A stretch of DNA of 9,086 nucleotides from Verrucomicrobiota bacterium (GTDB taxonomy: Bacteria > Verrucomicrobiota > Verrucomicrobiia > Limisphaerales > AV2): contig QHPW01000038.1 of the NCBI GenBank assembly GCA_003219675.1, forward strand, positions 1-9,086, written 5' to 3'. A program made the translations under genes and the position numbers. Positions within the stretch are counted from its first letter, which is position 1; each line of letters opens with the position of its first letter. This document shows, in pieces, positions 1-7,746 of this stretch. The notes beneath the pieces were generated by a model. That model was not told the origin of the DNA. It ran no database searches and saw only the letters and a program-made list of their open reading frames with translations.

Positions 1-1
1 C

Positions 2-310
2 GCGGCGTTTGCTTTGCGGGGTTTGACCAGCGGCGCGCTCCTCGGAGGACTGCTGCTGGCTGTTTTCTGGAAGAAAGGCCGTGGCGTGCCGGTCATCGTG
101 GGAATGACAGCCTCACTGGCTGTCATGATCCTCCTCAACACCAACACTCTTTTGAAGGAGAAGATATTCTGGCCGTGGTTCACCTTGATCGGAACACTGG
201 TGACGATCACAGTGGCGTTATTCCTCGCGCCGCTCTTTCCTTCCTCGACGGAAATGGACCGGTCTTCAGGAAAACGGGAAGCGCCCGCCGCGCCCGCCTC
301 CGTCCCTTGA
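2..310 (+). CDS. C-terminal end of a sodium/solute symporter (SSS family), 5' end outside window
   Basis: The frame is open from the left edge, giving about 102 residues before TGA at 308-310, so only the end of the gene is here. Two hydrophobic segments are visible: one around GALLGGLLLAVFW followed by a basic KKGRG turn and VIVGMTASLAVMILL, and a last one around FTLIGTLVTITVALFLAPLF. The pattern of a glycine-rich helix, a short basic loop, a second helix, then 'WPWFTLIG' before the last helix matches the C-terminal helices of Na+/solute symporters of the inner membrane. The tail after the last helix is polar and rich in Ala/Pro. Substrate cannot be told from this part. TTG at 14 is an internal codon, not the start. 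Another multi-helix transporter remains possible. Confidence 0.65.
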   Translation, partial: AAFALRGLTSGALLGGLLLAVFWKKGRGVPVIVGMTASLAVMILLNTNTLLKEKIFWPWFTLIGTLVTITVALFLAPLFPSSTEMDRSSGKREAPAAPASVP

Positions 311-335
311 CTTGGTTTTGGCGGTTCGTTACGGT
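307..335 (+). promoter_or_regulatory. Possible sigma70-type promoter before the BamD-like gene
   Basis: TTGACT (307-312, five of six matches to the -35 consensus) and TACGGT (330-335, three of six to the -10) are 17 bp apart. The -35 hexamer overlaps the symporter stop codon. Transcription would begin close to the ATG at 344, giving a nearly leaderless mRNA. The -10 match is poor, so this is only a candidate. Confidence 0.2.
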
Positions 336-343
336 TTGCGCCT

Positions 344-1825
344 ATGAACCGTTGGTGTGTTCGCCTGGTGTTGATCGCTTTTTGCGTTCTGGCGTTCCCT
401 TGCACCAGCCCGGCGCCGCTGGTCTATCGTCCGGGCGAAGGCTGGGTCTATGAACCGGTGGGAGGCGGCAAGTGGGTCCGTACCCGCGCCAGGGACCAGC
501 TCGAAGTCGCGCAAACCGCCTTTGACCAAAAGGATGTTTCCACTGCCTTCAAAGCCGCGCACCGAACCGTCAAGGTCTGGCCGCTCTCCGACTACGCTCC
601 CAAAGCCCAATATCTTCTGGGTCGCTGCTACGAGGAAAGGCGCCTGGACGAACGCGCCTTCAGGGAATATCAAAAGCTTCTCGAAAAATACCCCAAGATC
701 GATAATTACCAGGAAGTGCTCACGCGCCAGTATGAAATCGCCAACCGATTCCTGGCCGGCCAGTGGTTCAGGTTGTGGGGTTACATTCCGTTCTTTCCAT
801 CCATGGACCGGACGGTCGGCATGTATGAAAAACTGATCAAGAACGGTCCTTACAGCGAAGTCGCCGCGCGCGCCCAAATGAACATCGGCGGCGCCCGCGA
901 AAATCAGGTCAGCTTTTTCAACCGCGTGGACCCGTTTCGCGAAGCGGTCAAAGCGTATGAAACCGCCGCTGACCGTTATCGCGAGAACAAGGCCATCGCC
1001 GCCGAAGCGCTCTTCAAGGCCGGACGCGCTTACTACAAACAGGCGCGAAAAGCCGAATACGACCAAAGCGTCGCCGGCCAGGCCATTGCCACGTTCAGCG
1101 ATTTCATGGGTCTGTATCCGGGTGACTCGCGTGCTCCGGAGGCGCAAAGAATGATTGGCGAGCTCAAAACCGAACAGGCGCGCGGCAGCTTCGAAATCGC
1201 CCGGTTCTACGAAAAGAAGGGACGGTGGGATGGCGCGCTGGTTTATTACAACGAGGCTTACCTCAAGGAGCGATCAAGAAACGGGCGGAGACACGGACCG
1301 CACAAAAATAACATGCGTCTGCTTTCACTGTCCTTTGTCGCTGCTCTGGCGCTGGGATTTTTCGGCTGCGCCGGCTATCGGCTCGGCCCCGCGAATCCGG
1401 AGTTGACTCGCGGCAAAACGATCCAGGTGAATTTCTTTGAGAACAAAACACTGGAACCGCGGCTGGCGGAAGCGCTCAACCACGCGCTGCGCAAGGACCT
1501 GCAGCAGGACGGCACCTACAAACTCAACACGCGCGGGGAAGGCGACCTCATCGTCGACGGCGCGATTCTGAAATACGAACGGCAAGGCGTTTCCTTCCAG
1601 CCGAACGATATTCTTACGGTGCGCGATTACCAGGTGACGCTCACCGTAAAATTGACAGCGACGGAGCGCAGCACCGGCAAGGTGGTTCTCGACCGCGAAG
1701 TCACGGGCCGCACGACCGTGCGCGTCGGCTCCGACCTGCCCAGCGCGGAGCGGCAGGCGCTCCCGCTGCTGGCGGACAATCTTGCCAGGAATGCAACGAC
1801 GCTGTTGGTGGAAGGGTCCTGGTGA
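344..1825 (+). CDS. BamD-like TPR outer-membrane assembly protein, read in frame into LptE (apparent fusion)
   Basis: ATG at 344 opens one frame of 493 codons holding two proteins. Residues 1-309 are a BamD/YfiO-like protein: an N-terminal signal segment (LVLIAFCVLAF), then helical TPR-type repeats with hallmarks such as APKAQYLLGRCYEE, AAEALFKAGRAYYKQA and ARGSFEIARFYEKKGRWDGALVYYNE. BamD is the TPR lipoprotein of the BAM complex. No clear lipobox is present (a Cys follows LAFP), so lipid attachment is uncertain. Residues 310-323 (RSRNGRRHGPHKNN) resemble neither family, and residue 324 is the Met of LptE. From 1267 the frame one base back reads GAIKKRAETRTAQK and stops at TAA 1309-1311, which looks like a native BamD end just ahead of the LptE ATG. 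BamD relatives also have a stretch of about 15 residues between the last YNE helix and IKKR that is absent here. I infer an out-of-frame deletion near 1262-1272, or an assembly error, that created the fusion. Confidence 0.75.
   Translation: MNRWCVRLVLIAFCVLAFPCTSPAPLVYRPGEGWVYEPVGGGKWVRTRARDQLEVAQTAFDQKDVSTAFKAAHRTVKVWPLSDYAPKAQYLLGRCYEERRLDERAFREYQKLLEKYPKIDNYQEVLTRQYEIANRFLAGQWFRLWGYIPFFPSMDRTVGMYEKLIKNGPYSEVAARAQMNIGGARENQVSFFNRVDPFREAVKAYETAADRYRENKAIAAEALFKAGRAYYKQARKAEYDQSVAGQAIATFSDFMGLYPGDSRAPEAQRMIGELKTEQARGSFEIARFYEKKGRWDGALVYYNEAYLKERSRNGRRHGPHKNNMRLLSLSFVAALALGFFGCAGYRLGPANPELTRGKTIQVNFFENKTLEPRLAEALNHALRKDLQQDGTYKLNTRGEGDLIVDGAILKYERQGVSFQPNDILTVRDYQVTLTVKLTATERSTGKVVLDREVTGRTTVRVGSDLPSAERQALPLLADNLARNATTLLVEGSW
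1313..1825 (+). CDS. lptE: LptE family LPS-assembly lipoprotein (likely own start inside the fused frame)
   Basis: From ATG 1313 this gives a complete protein of 170 residues. It starts with a lipoprotein signal: Met-Arg, a hydrophobic stretch and the lipobox FFGC, with the acceptor Cys at residue 19, followed by AGYRLG as in many LptE proteins. The body carries the family pattern IQVNFFENKTLEPRL, then LRKDLQQDGTYKL, FQPNDILTVRDYQVTLTVKLTATERSTGKVVLD split over several strands, and SAERQALPLLADNLARN near the end. LptE plugs the LptD barrel that delivers LPS to the outer leaflet of the outer membrane. A lipoprotein signal 323 residues inside a fused protein would not be processed normally, so independent initiation here is more likely. 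No clear Shine-Dalgarno sequence precedes it; the TAA of the probable ancestral BamD frame ends one base before this ATG, which suggests coupled translation originally. TGA is at 1823-1825. Confidence 0.75.
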   Translation: MRLLSLSFVAALALGFFGCAGYRLGPANPELTRGKTIQVNFFENKTLEPRLAEALNHALRKDLQQDGTYKLNTRGEGDLIVDGAILKYERQGVSFQPNDILTVRDYQVTLTVKLTATERSTGKVVLDREVTGRTTVRVGSDLPSAERQALPLLADNLARNATTLLVEGSW

Positions 1826-1845
1826 CCATGAAAGGGCGACTCATC

Positions 1846-3071
1846 ATGAAATTTCATCTGCGGAGTGTTGGCTTCGGTGTAATCATTCTTTCTCTGGGAG
1901 ATTTCGCGATTGTCGCGTCCCTGACGCCGAGCCAGTCCCGGCCTCTTTGCCGGGCGAACTCAAACCGGTGTGGAAAATCCCGGTCGGTGGCGGGTTTTCC
2001 TCACCGGTCGTCGTGAGTGGCAAACTGGTCTATCTCGACGAAAACGGCAGGCAGGAGGTCGCTCATCTGATCGACACGAAGACTGGGAGGGAAGTTTGGA
2101 ACGTTCCCTTTGCCGACCGCTTCGAGGACGAGTGGGGCGCCGGTCCCCGCAGCACACCGTTCTTCGACGGCGATCGCGTTTACGTGCAGTCCTGCAACGG
2201 CGAGTTTCGTTGCCTCAGCCTTGCCGACGGCAAAGTCATTTGGGGGACGAGCTTCGAAAAGGATTTCGGCGTCAAGTTTCTCGGTTCCAAAGCCAACGCC
2301 GGCACGGCGACGCGCCGGGGCAACGATGGTTCCGGTGTCATTGATGGCGACTCCGTGATTGTGCCCGTCGGCGCCACCGACGGCGGGACCCTGGTCTGGT
2401 TGCACAAGTTGACCGGCAAAGTGACCTGGAAATCCGGCGACGACGAAGCGGCCTATTCCTCGCCCATCATCGCCACGCTGGCGGGCGTTCGACAGGTCGT
2501 TTACCTCTCCGCAGATTCACTGGCCGGCTATGAGCCCGGGGATGGGAAAATCCTCTGGCGCGTTCCGTTGAAAACCGATGCCAAGCGCCACGCCTGTTCG
2601 CCGGTCATCGTGGGCGACAGCGTCACGGTGAACTCGCACAGCTTCGGCACCCTCTGCTTCAAAATCGTCAAGGAGGGCGACAGGTTCAAAGCGGTTGAGG
2701 CCTGGGCCAACAAGGACCTGAAGACCAATCTCGGCACAGCGGTGGCGGTCGGTGATTACCTCTACAATCAGGGCGCGAACCGGGATTACGTTTGCCTCGA
2801 CGCGAACACCGGCCGGCTCAAGTGGTCTCAGCCCGGCTTCGGTCAGGGCAAAAAGGACTATTCATCCACGATCGTTGCCGGGAAAAATCTCCTGGTGCTG
2901 ACCGAGGACGGCACTTTGCTGCTGCTCGCGGCAAACCCGGCCAGATACACCGAACTGGGCCGCGCGCAGGTCTGCGGCAACACCTGGAGCTTTCCCGCGT
3001 ATGCCGACGGCAAACTGTACGTGCGCGACGGACGCCAGCTCGCCTGCTACATGCTAGCGGGTGCAAATTGA
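1846..3071 (+). CDS. Secreted PQQ-like beta-propeller protein, frameshifted after the signal peptide
   Basis: The body (about 1925-3071) is a WD/PQQ-like propeller of the BamB/quinoprotein type. Repeated blade signatures are visible: GKLVYLDENG, DTKTGREVWNVPF, GDRVYVQSCNGEFRCLSLADGKVIW, LHKLTGKVTWKSG, GYEPGDGKILWRVPL, CLDANTGRLKWSQPG and DGKLYVRDGRQLACY. It may bind a cofactor or act as a scaffold; no catalytic residues can be named. The body frame has no sensible start: extended upstream it only reads through the end of LptE. In the next frame ATG 1846 (or 1828) begins MKFHLRSVGFGVIILSLG, a good Sec signal peptide, with AAAGGG at 1831-1836 as a possible ribosome site. The signal frame must pass to the body frame near 1910-1925 (IVAS to DAEPVPASLPGEL), which fits one missing base. 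Either the gene is broken or the sequence has an indel. The gene follows LptE by 20 bases. Confidence 0.7.
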
Positions 3072-3131
3072 GGAATGTGCGGTTTGATCTGTCGTCCTGT
3101 CACTGAATTTGCCTCGATTCGCGGAGAGCAA

Positions 3132-3164
3132 AATCCGTGTTCCATCCGCATTCAATCTGTGGCT
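3132..3164 (+). repeat. Three degenerate 11-nt tandem units
   Basis: The intergenic region before the CBM9-like gene contains AATCCGTGTTC (3132-3142), CATCCGCATTC (3143-3153) and AATCTGTGGCT (3154-3164), three adjacent related 11-mers. This resembles the dispersed 'ATCCGTGTTCATCCGTG' type of intergenic sequence I recall from other bacterial genomes, but I cannot check that. Function unknown. Confidence 0.45.
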
Positions 3165-3174
3165 GAATAGCCGG

Positions 3175-4182
3175 ATGAAAACCGGCCTTCCCTTCCGTCG
3201 CCCGCGGCCACTCTGGTTTGTCGCGCTGCTGACGACTTTCGTCCTGGTCCTCCCGGCGCCGGCACAAACGGGCCAGCTCGCTCCGGGTGTTCGCGGCTTG
3301 GCGACCCGCGCGCCGAAGAACATGAAAATCGACGGTGACCTCGCCGAGTTCAAAGACGCCTTTTGCACGCCGGTCGAGTATTTCAGCTTTGACGCGAAGA
3401 CGCTGCGCAACCGCGCCGTGCAGTTCTTTTACCTGTGGGATGACGAAGCGTTCTACGCCGGTCTGCGCACGCTCGACGAAGCGCCGGCCAATTTTGCGGA
3501 CGACAACCACCTGTGGGAAGGCGACGCGGTAGAATGGTACTTCGACACGCGACAGGACGAGAATTTTCGCAGCCAGGCCTGGCCGACCAACGCGAATCCC
3601 GGCGCGGTGCATTGTTACTGGACCGGGTTGAAGGGCACAAATATTCAGGGTCGCTTCTGTCTCCGGCCCGGCTACCTCAACGCCATTCCAAAGATCATGA
3701 TCGAAGTCGGTGCCCGCCGGACTCGACGCGGCATGGAGGTCGAATTCAAACTGCCGTGGGCGAATTTTCCGGACTTCAAACCGAAGCTTAACGAAGTCAT
3801 CGCGCTCGACGCGGAGCTATGTTACAGCGACGGCGGGCCTCGCATCTTCCGAACGTTCGCTTACGGCAGTCCGTTGTCGGTGCAACAACCGGCGAACCTC
3901 GGCAAAATCCAACTGGTGGAGAAACTGGCGCCGTCGTTGTGGAAGGCATGCGGTCCGGTCATCACGCCGGTTCGGTGCGACACGGCCTGGACACAGAACT
4001 CCAGACCGCAGATCACCGGTTACATGGCCATTCCTCCAAATCACGCCGAACAGATCGGCGTGATTTGGAGGAATGGCCATGTAACCGGTGATCTGCGGTC
4101 TGGAGTTCCAGCGCGCCGTCGCGCAGTGGCCGAACGACCTGGCCGCGCCCGGCACGTTTCATTTGTTCGGCATTGCCTATGA
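3175..4182 (+). CDS. CBM9-like secreted protein with scrambled C-terminus
   Basis: ATG 3175 begins a signal peptide: a basic start (KTGLPFRRPRP), a hydrophobic core (LWFVALLTTFVLVLP) and a probable cut after APA in APAQT. TTG at 3109 lies in the same frame but lacks signal features. The mature part follows the carbohydrate-binding-module-9/DOMON-like plan: MKIDGDLAEFKD at the first strand, FFYLWDDEAFYAGLRTLDE, then LWEGDAVEWYFDTRQ, and later MEVEFKLPWANF and VIALDAELCYSDG. Such domains bind sugars or stand beside catalytic domains; no catalytic domain is seen. The frame is normal to about 4049 (PQITGYMAIPPNHAEQIG), then enters the right arm of an inverted repeat and ends with about 40 residues that are a translation artefact (VIWRNGHVTGDLRSG onward) at 4182. 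The likely native C-terminus is in another frame at 4109-4252. As it stands the gene is probably non-functional or mis-assembled at its end. Confidence 0.65.
   Translation: MKTGLPFRRPRPLWFVALLTTFVLVLPAPAQTGQLAPGVRGLATRAPKNMKIDGDLAEFKDAFCTPVEYFSFDAKTLRNRAVQFFYLWDDEAFYAGLRTLDEAPANFADDNHLWEGDAVEWYFDTRQDENFRSQAWPTNANPGAVHCYWTGLKGTNIQGRFCLRPGYLNAIPKIMIEVGARRTRRGMEVEFKLPWANFPDFKPKLNEVIALDAELCYSDGGPRIFRTFAYGSPLSVQQPANLGKIQLVEKLAPSLWKACGPVITPVRCDTAWTQNSRPQITGYMAIPPNHAEQIGVIWRNGHVTGDLRSGVPARRRAVAERPGRARHVSFVRHCL
3996..4108. repeat. Perfect inverted repeat: two 54-bp arms, 5-nt loop
   Basis: Bases 3996-4049 and 4055-4108 are exact reverse complements over all 54 positions, with ACAGA (4050-4054) between them; pairing stops at 3995/4109. 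The left arm keeps the reading frame and family-like sequence of the CBM9-like gene, so it is the original copy; the right arm is its inverted copy. Both strands therefore encode almost the same peptide here (PQITGYMAIPPNHA then GVIWRNGHVTGDL). The tiny loop and perfect arms point to a recent fold-back template switch, or to an amplification chimera, rather than a conserved hairpin. Confidence 0.97.
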
Positions 4183-4252
4183 CAAACACGGCAAGGAGCT
4201 GACCCGTGTCGCGCCGCGAATGGTCAGCGTAAATATGCAGCCGGGGTATTGA
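4109..4252 (+). pseudogene. Displaced C-terminal coding remnant of the CBM9-like protein
   Basis: Directly after the inverted repeat, a frame one base forward of the upstream gene reads QRAVAQWPNDLAAPGTFHL, FGIAYDKHGKELTRVAPRM and VSVNMQPGY, ending at TGA 4250-4252. It has no start codon suited to a gene of its own, but reads like the last strand and tail of a beta-rich secreted protein. I infer it is the natural end of the CBM9-like gene, cut off when the right arm of the inverted repeat replaced or entered the sequence in between. How much was lost cannot be told without a relative. Confidence 0.6.
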
Positions 4253-4273
4253 TTCAGTTGTGCAGCGAACATT

Positions 4274-4333
4274 GTTGGAGTTCAGCCTTCAGGCTTCTCC
4301 GGGCCGCTCACCTGCTAAAGCATTAACTCCAAC
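4274..4333. repeat. REP-like imperfect inverted repeat before leuB
   Basis: GTTGGAGTT (4274-4282) and AACTCCAAC (4325-4333) are perfect 9-bp inverted ends of a 60-bp element. The pairing continues imperfectly inward (CAGCCTT against AAAGCATT). The 'TTGGAGTTCAGCCTTCAGG' type of sequence resembles dispersed palindromic intergenic elements of this phylum, from memory only. The rest of the 206-bp gap 4253-4458 holds a possible promoter and no gene. Confidence 0.5.
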
Positions 4334-4391
4334 GCTTCGCCTTCGCAAAAGAAACGACCCTGGCGCGTGCGCTCCGCATTGCAAAATTCCG

Positions 4392-4419
4392 TTGCCAGTC
4401 CGCCGCGAAGCATTAGCAT
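4392..4419 (+). promoter_or_regulatory. Possible sigma70-type promoter of leuB
   Basis: TTGCCA (4392-4397, five of six) and TAGCAT (4414-4419, four of six) are 16 bp apart, leaving about 35 bases of leader before the ATG at 4459. No leucine-rich leader peptide or T-box structure is evident in the short leader. Chance matches of this quality are common. Confidence 0.28.
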
Positions 4420-4458
4420 CCCACTCTCGCACAACCGGCGGGCAACGACACAGACCTG

Positions 4459-5517
4459 ATGAAAAGCTACAACATTGCAGTCATTGGCGGAGATGGGACC
4501 GGGCCGGAAGTCGTGCGCGAGGCCATCAAGGTTCTCGACGCGGCTGCCAGGAAATTTTCGCTCAAACTCAACTACACCCCATACGATCTCGGCGGGGAGC
4601 GTTTTTTGCGCACCAACGAAGCGCTGCCGGACAGTGTCGTGAGTGAGCTCCGGAGGTTTCCCGCCATTCTGCTGGGCGCGATTGGCCATCCCGAAGTGAA
4701 ACCGGGCATCCTGGAGAAGGGAATTTTGCTGCGCCTCCGGTTCGAGCTGGAGCAATACATCAACCTGCGGCCGGTCAAACTTTACGACGAACGTTTCTGC
4801 CCTTTGAAAGACAAAGGGCCGGCCGACATCGATTTCGTCGTCGTGCGCGAGAACAACGAAGGACTTTACACCGGCTCCGGCGGTTTTGTCTTCAAAGGCA
4901 CGCCGCACGAGATCGCCGTGCAGGAGAGCATCAACACCCGTCGCGGGGTCGAGCGTTGTCTGCGTTTCGCCTTCGAGTTCGCGCGCCGGCGCAACAAAGA
5001 GAAAAAGCTGACACTCTGCGGCAAGACCAACGTCCTGACTTACGCCTTCGATCTGTGGGAACGCGCCTTCCATGAAATCGGCCAGAAGGACTACCGGGAC
5101 GTGAAGCGCGATTACGCGCACGTGGACGCGACCACGATGTGGTTTGTGAAAAATCCCGAGTGGTTCGATGTCATCGTGACCGACAACATGTTCGGCGACA
5201 TCATCACCGACCTCGGCGCCATGGTGCAGGGCGGCATGGGCATCGCGGCCGGCGGCAATATCAATCCGGGCGGCACCAGCATGTTTGAACCCATTGGCGG
5301 CAGCGCGCCGAAATACACCGGCCAGGGGGTGATCAACCCGCTGGCGGCGATTTGCGCGGGCCAGATGATGCTCGATTTTCTGGGCGAAACCGCGGCGGCC
5401 GCAGCCATTGAAAGCGCCGTCATCAAAATCACGCGCGAAAAAATCAAGAGCCTGGCCGCCGGCAAGATGGGTTACTCCACTTCGCAAGTGGGAGATTTGG
5501 TCGCAGCCGCGGTTTAA
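4459..5517 (+). CDS. leuB: 3-isopropylmalate dehydrogenase (beta-decarboxylating dehydrogenase family)
   Basis: The 352-residue protein is a full-length member of the isocitrate/isopropylmalate dehydrogenase family. LeuB oxidises and decarboxylates 3-isopropylmalate to 2-oxoisocaproate in leucine synthesis, in the cytoplasm. Visible landmarks: GGDGTGPEV (residues 10-18); substrate arginines R94 and R104 in LRFELEQYINLRP; R130 and Y137 in VRENNEGLYTG; catalytic Lys K189 in GKTNVL; metal-binding Asp D223 (VDATTMW), D247 and D251 (DNMFGDIITD). The hydrophobic LL at 90-91 before R94 suits the isopropyl group and favours LeuB over isocitrate dehydrogenase, and LLRLRFEL..INLRP is typical of actinobacterial-type LeuB. 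One oddity is GSAPKYTGQ (281-289): Lys-Tyr stands where NAD-type LeuB has Asp-Ile, as in NADP isocitrate dehydrogenase. Homoisocitrate or tartrate dehydrogenase are less likely alternatives. No other leu genes are in the window. The reading frame appears intact. Confidence 0.78.
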   Translation: MKSYNIAVIGGDGTGPEVVREAIKVLDAAARKFSLKLNYTPYDLGGERFLRTNEALPDSVVSELRRFPAILLGAIGHPEVKPGILEKGILLRLRFELEQYINLRPVKLYDERFCPLKDKGPADIDFVVVRENNEGLYTGSGGFVFKGTPHEIAVQESINTRRGVERCLRFAFEFARRRNKEKKLTLCGKTNVLTYAFDLWERAFHEIGQKDYRDVKRDYAHVDATTMWFVKNPEWFDVIVTDNMFGDIITDLGAMVQGGMGIAAGGNINPGGTSMFEPIGGSAPKYTGQGVINPLAAICAGQMMLDFLGETAAAAAIESAVIKITREKIKSLAAGKMGYSTSQVGDLVAAAV

Positions 5518-5527
5518 AACTCGCGGC
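5506..5527. terminator. Weak hairpin at the convergent leuB / pseudopilin gene ends
   Basis: GCCGCG (5506-5511) and CGCGGC (5522-5527) form a 6-bp GC stem with a 10-nt loop (GTTTAAAACT) that straddles the leuB stop. There is no T-run on either side, so it is not a classical intrinsic terminator. Its place between converging genes (47-bp gap 5518-5564) is the main argument for it. Confidence 0.22.
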
Positions 5528-5564
5528 ACGGCACTGAACAGTCTTGAAGCGCGGAAACGCGGCA

Positions 5565-6325
5565 CTATTGCTCGCCGCCAATGGAAGGTTTGAGCCACGG
5601 AGTCCCGGCCCAATACCACTGCGAAGCTTTCAACGCCTGGATGTGGCCATCGACAAACGCCGCGTTGCTGCGCTGGTTGTGCCGCAGATGCGGCCCGCCC
5701 CAGTTCGGATCCCCTTGCGAGGTGACGCAGCCGGTACAGGGCGCGTCGTTGGCTGGATCGTGCACGATCCAGCAGCCCGGTTTTTCCGGCGACTGCGCGG
5801 TGACGCATTTCAGAGGATCTTTCGTATTCGTCGGTTGGGTGCCGCCATCAGTGAGATGAATGGTCGAAGACGGGCCTTTGACCGCGGAGTCTTTGACCGG
5901 AGGCCAGTTCTTCACATCCCAGATGCCCGGCCAGTCGCAACCGCCGAGTGAAAAGTTCATCGAGTAATTGGAGATCGCTTTGTCGGCGACTTCGCTGGGA
6001 TAGAGGGCCACCAGCTCCTTGAACTTCTTCGTTTTGCTGGGACAAAGCAGGAGGTTGGTTGTTTGCTGGTAAGGTTGCAGAAAGTTAAACCAGGCCTTCC
6101 GGAACACATTGTTGCCGCGGACCTGGAACGTGAAGCAAAACCTCCCCTCATGATCGTCCGCGTACAGTTTTGAAGCGATTCCCATTTGCCGAAGGCTGTT
6201 GATGCAGCTCGCCGATCGGCCTTTCTCTTTGGCCTTCGACAGCGCCGGCAGGAGAAGTGACGCAAGAATCGCGATGATGGCGATAACGACCAGAAGCTCT
6301 ACTAAAGTGAAGGCACGCGGCGCTT

Positions 6326-6329
<4 letters not shown>
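5565..6329 (-). CDS. Type II secretion-like pseudopilin with H-x9-DG motif (DUF1559-like)
   Basis: A 254-residue protein with a prepilin N-terminus: the six-residue leader MKAPRA, then FTLVELLVVIAIIAILASLLLPALSKAKEKGR, where the Glu five residues after the cleavage point and the long hydrophobic helix are diagnostic. The cut would fall after Ala rather than the usual Gly. The globular part has several Cys, and near the C-terminus the motif H-NQRSNAAFV-DG (H, nine residues, DG) places it in the H-x9-DG group, which is greatly expanded in Planctomycetota and Verrucomicrobiota. These are thought to be surface or periplasmic pseudopilins with unknown individual roles. ATG 6329 is chosen because it gives the proper short leader; a TTG at 6347 is in frame but lengthens it. 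The ATG overlaps the DUF1501 stop (ATGA), suggesting coupled translation. The gene is intact. Confidence 0.85.
5752..5773. repeat. 22-bp perfect palindrome inside the pseudopilin gene
   Basis: Bases 5752-5773 read GCTGGATCGTG then CACGATCCAGC, an exact palindrome with no spacer. On the coding strand it encodes the WIVHDPA stretch, which reads as ordinary protein of the family, so it may be coincidental. A dyad of this length could bind a protein dimer or extrude as a cruciform; nothing else supports that. Confidence 0.9.
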
Positions 6330-7711
<1,382 letters not shown>

Positions 7712-7746
7712 CAAATGACTGACTGCTGTTTCGACGGCATGCCGGT

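Noticed and set aside
329..1147. 272-codon open frame on the - strand opposite the BamD-like gene
   Set aside because: Antisense shadow; the + strand carries TPR-type motifs and a signal peptide.
1782..1925. Start of the propeller gene at ATG 1782
   Set aside because: It would begin inside LptE and give a Cys/Trp/His-rich start without a signal peptide, while a proper signal peptide exists in the neighbouring frame at 1846.
3996..4108. Inverted repeat read as a transcription terminator or structured RNA
   Set aside because: There is no T-run after it, coding sequence of the same gene continues beyond it, and its arms are longer and more exact than any terminator.
3817..4155. 112-codon - strand frame sharing a peptide with the CBM9-like protein
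   Set aside because: The shared peptide comes only from the perfect inverted repeat; the flanks have no protein-like character.
4799..4819. GCCCTTTG / CAAAGGGC hairpin with a 5-nt loop inside leuB
   Set aside because: The codons (CPLKDKGPADIDF) fit the family, and an 8-bp stem is within chance; no T-run or regulatory context.
4315..5808. 497-codon open frame on the - strand opposite leuB
   Set aside because: It is antisense to a clear LeuB protein with all catalytic motifs, has low-complexity Arg/Ala-rich content and no domain signature; long antisense frames are expected at this GC content.
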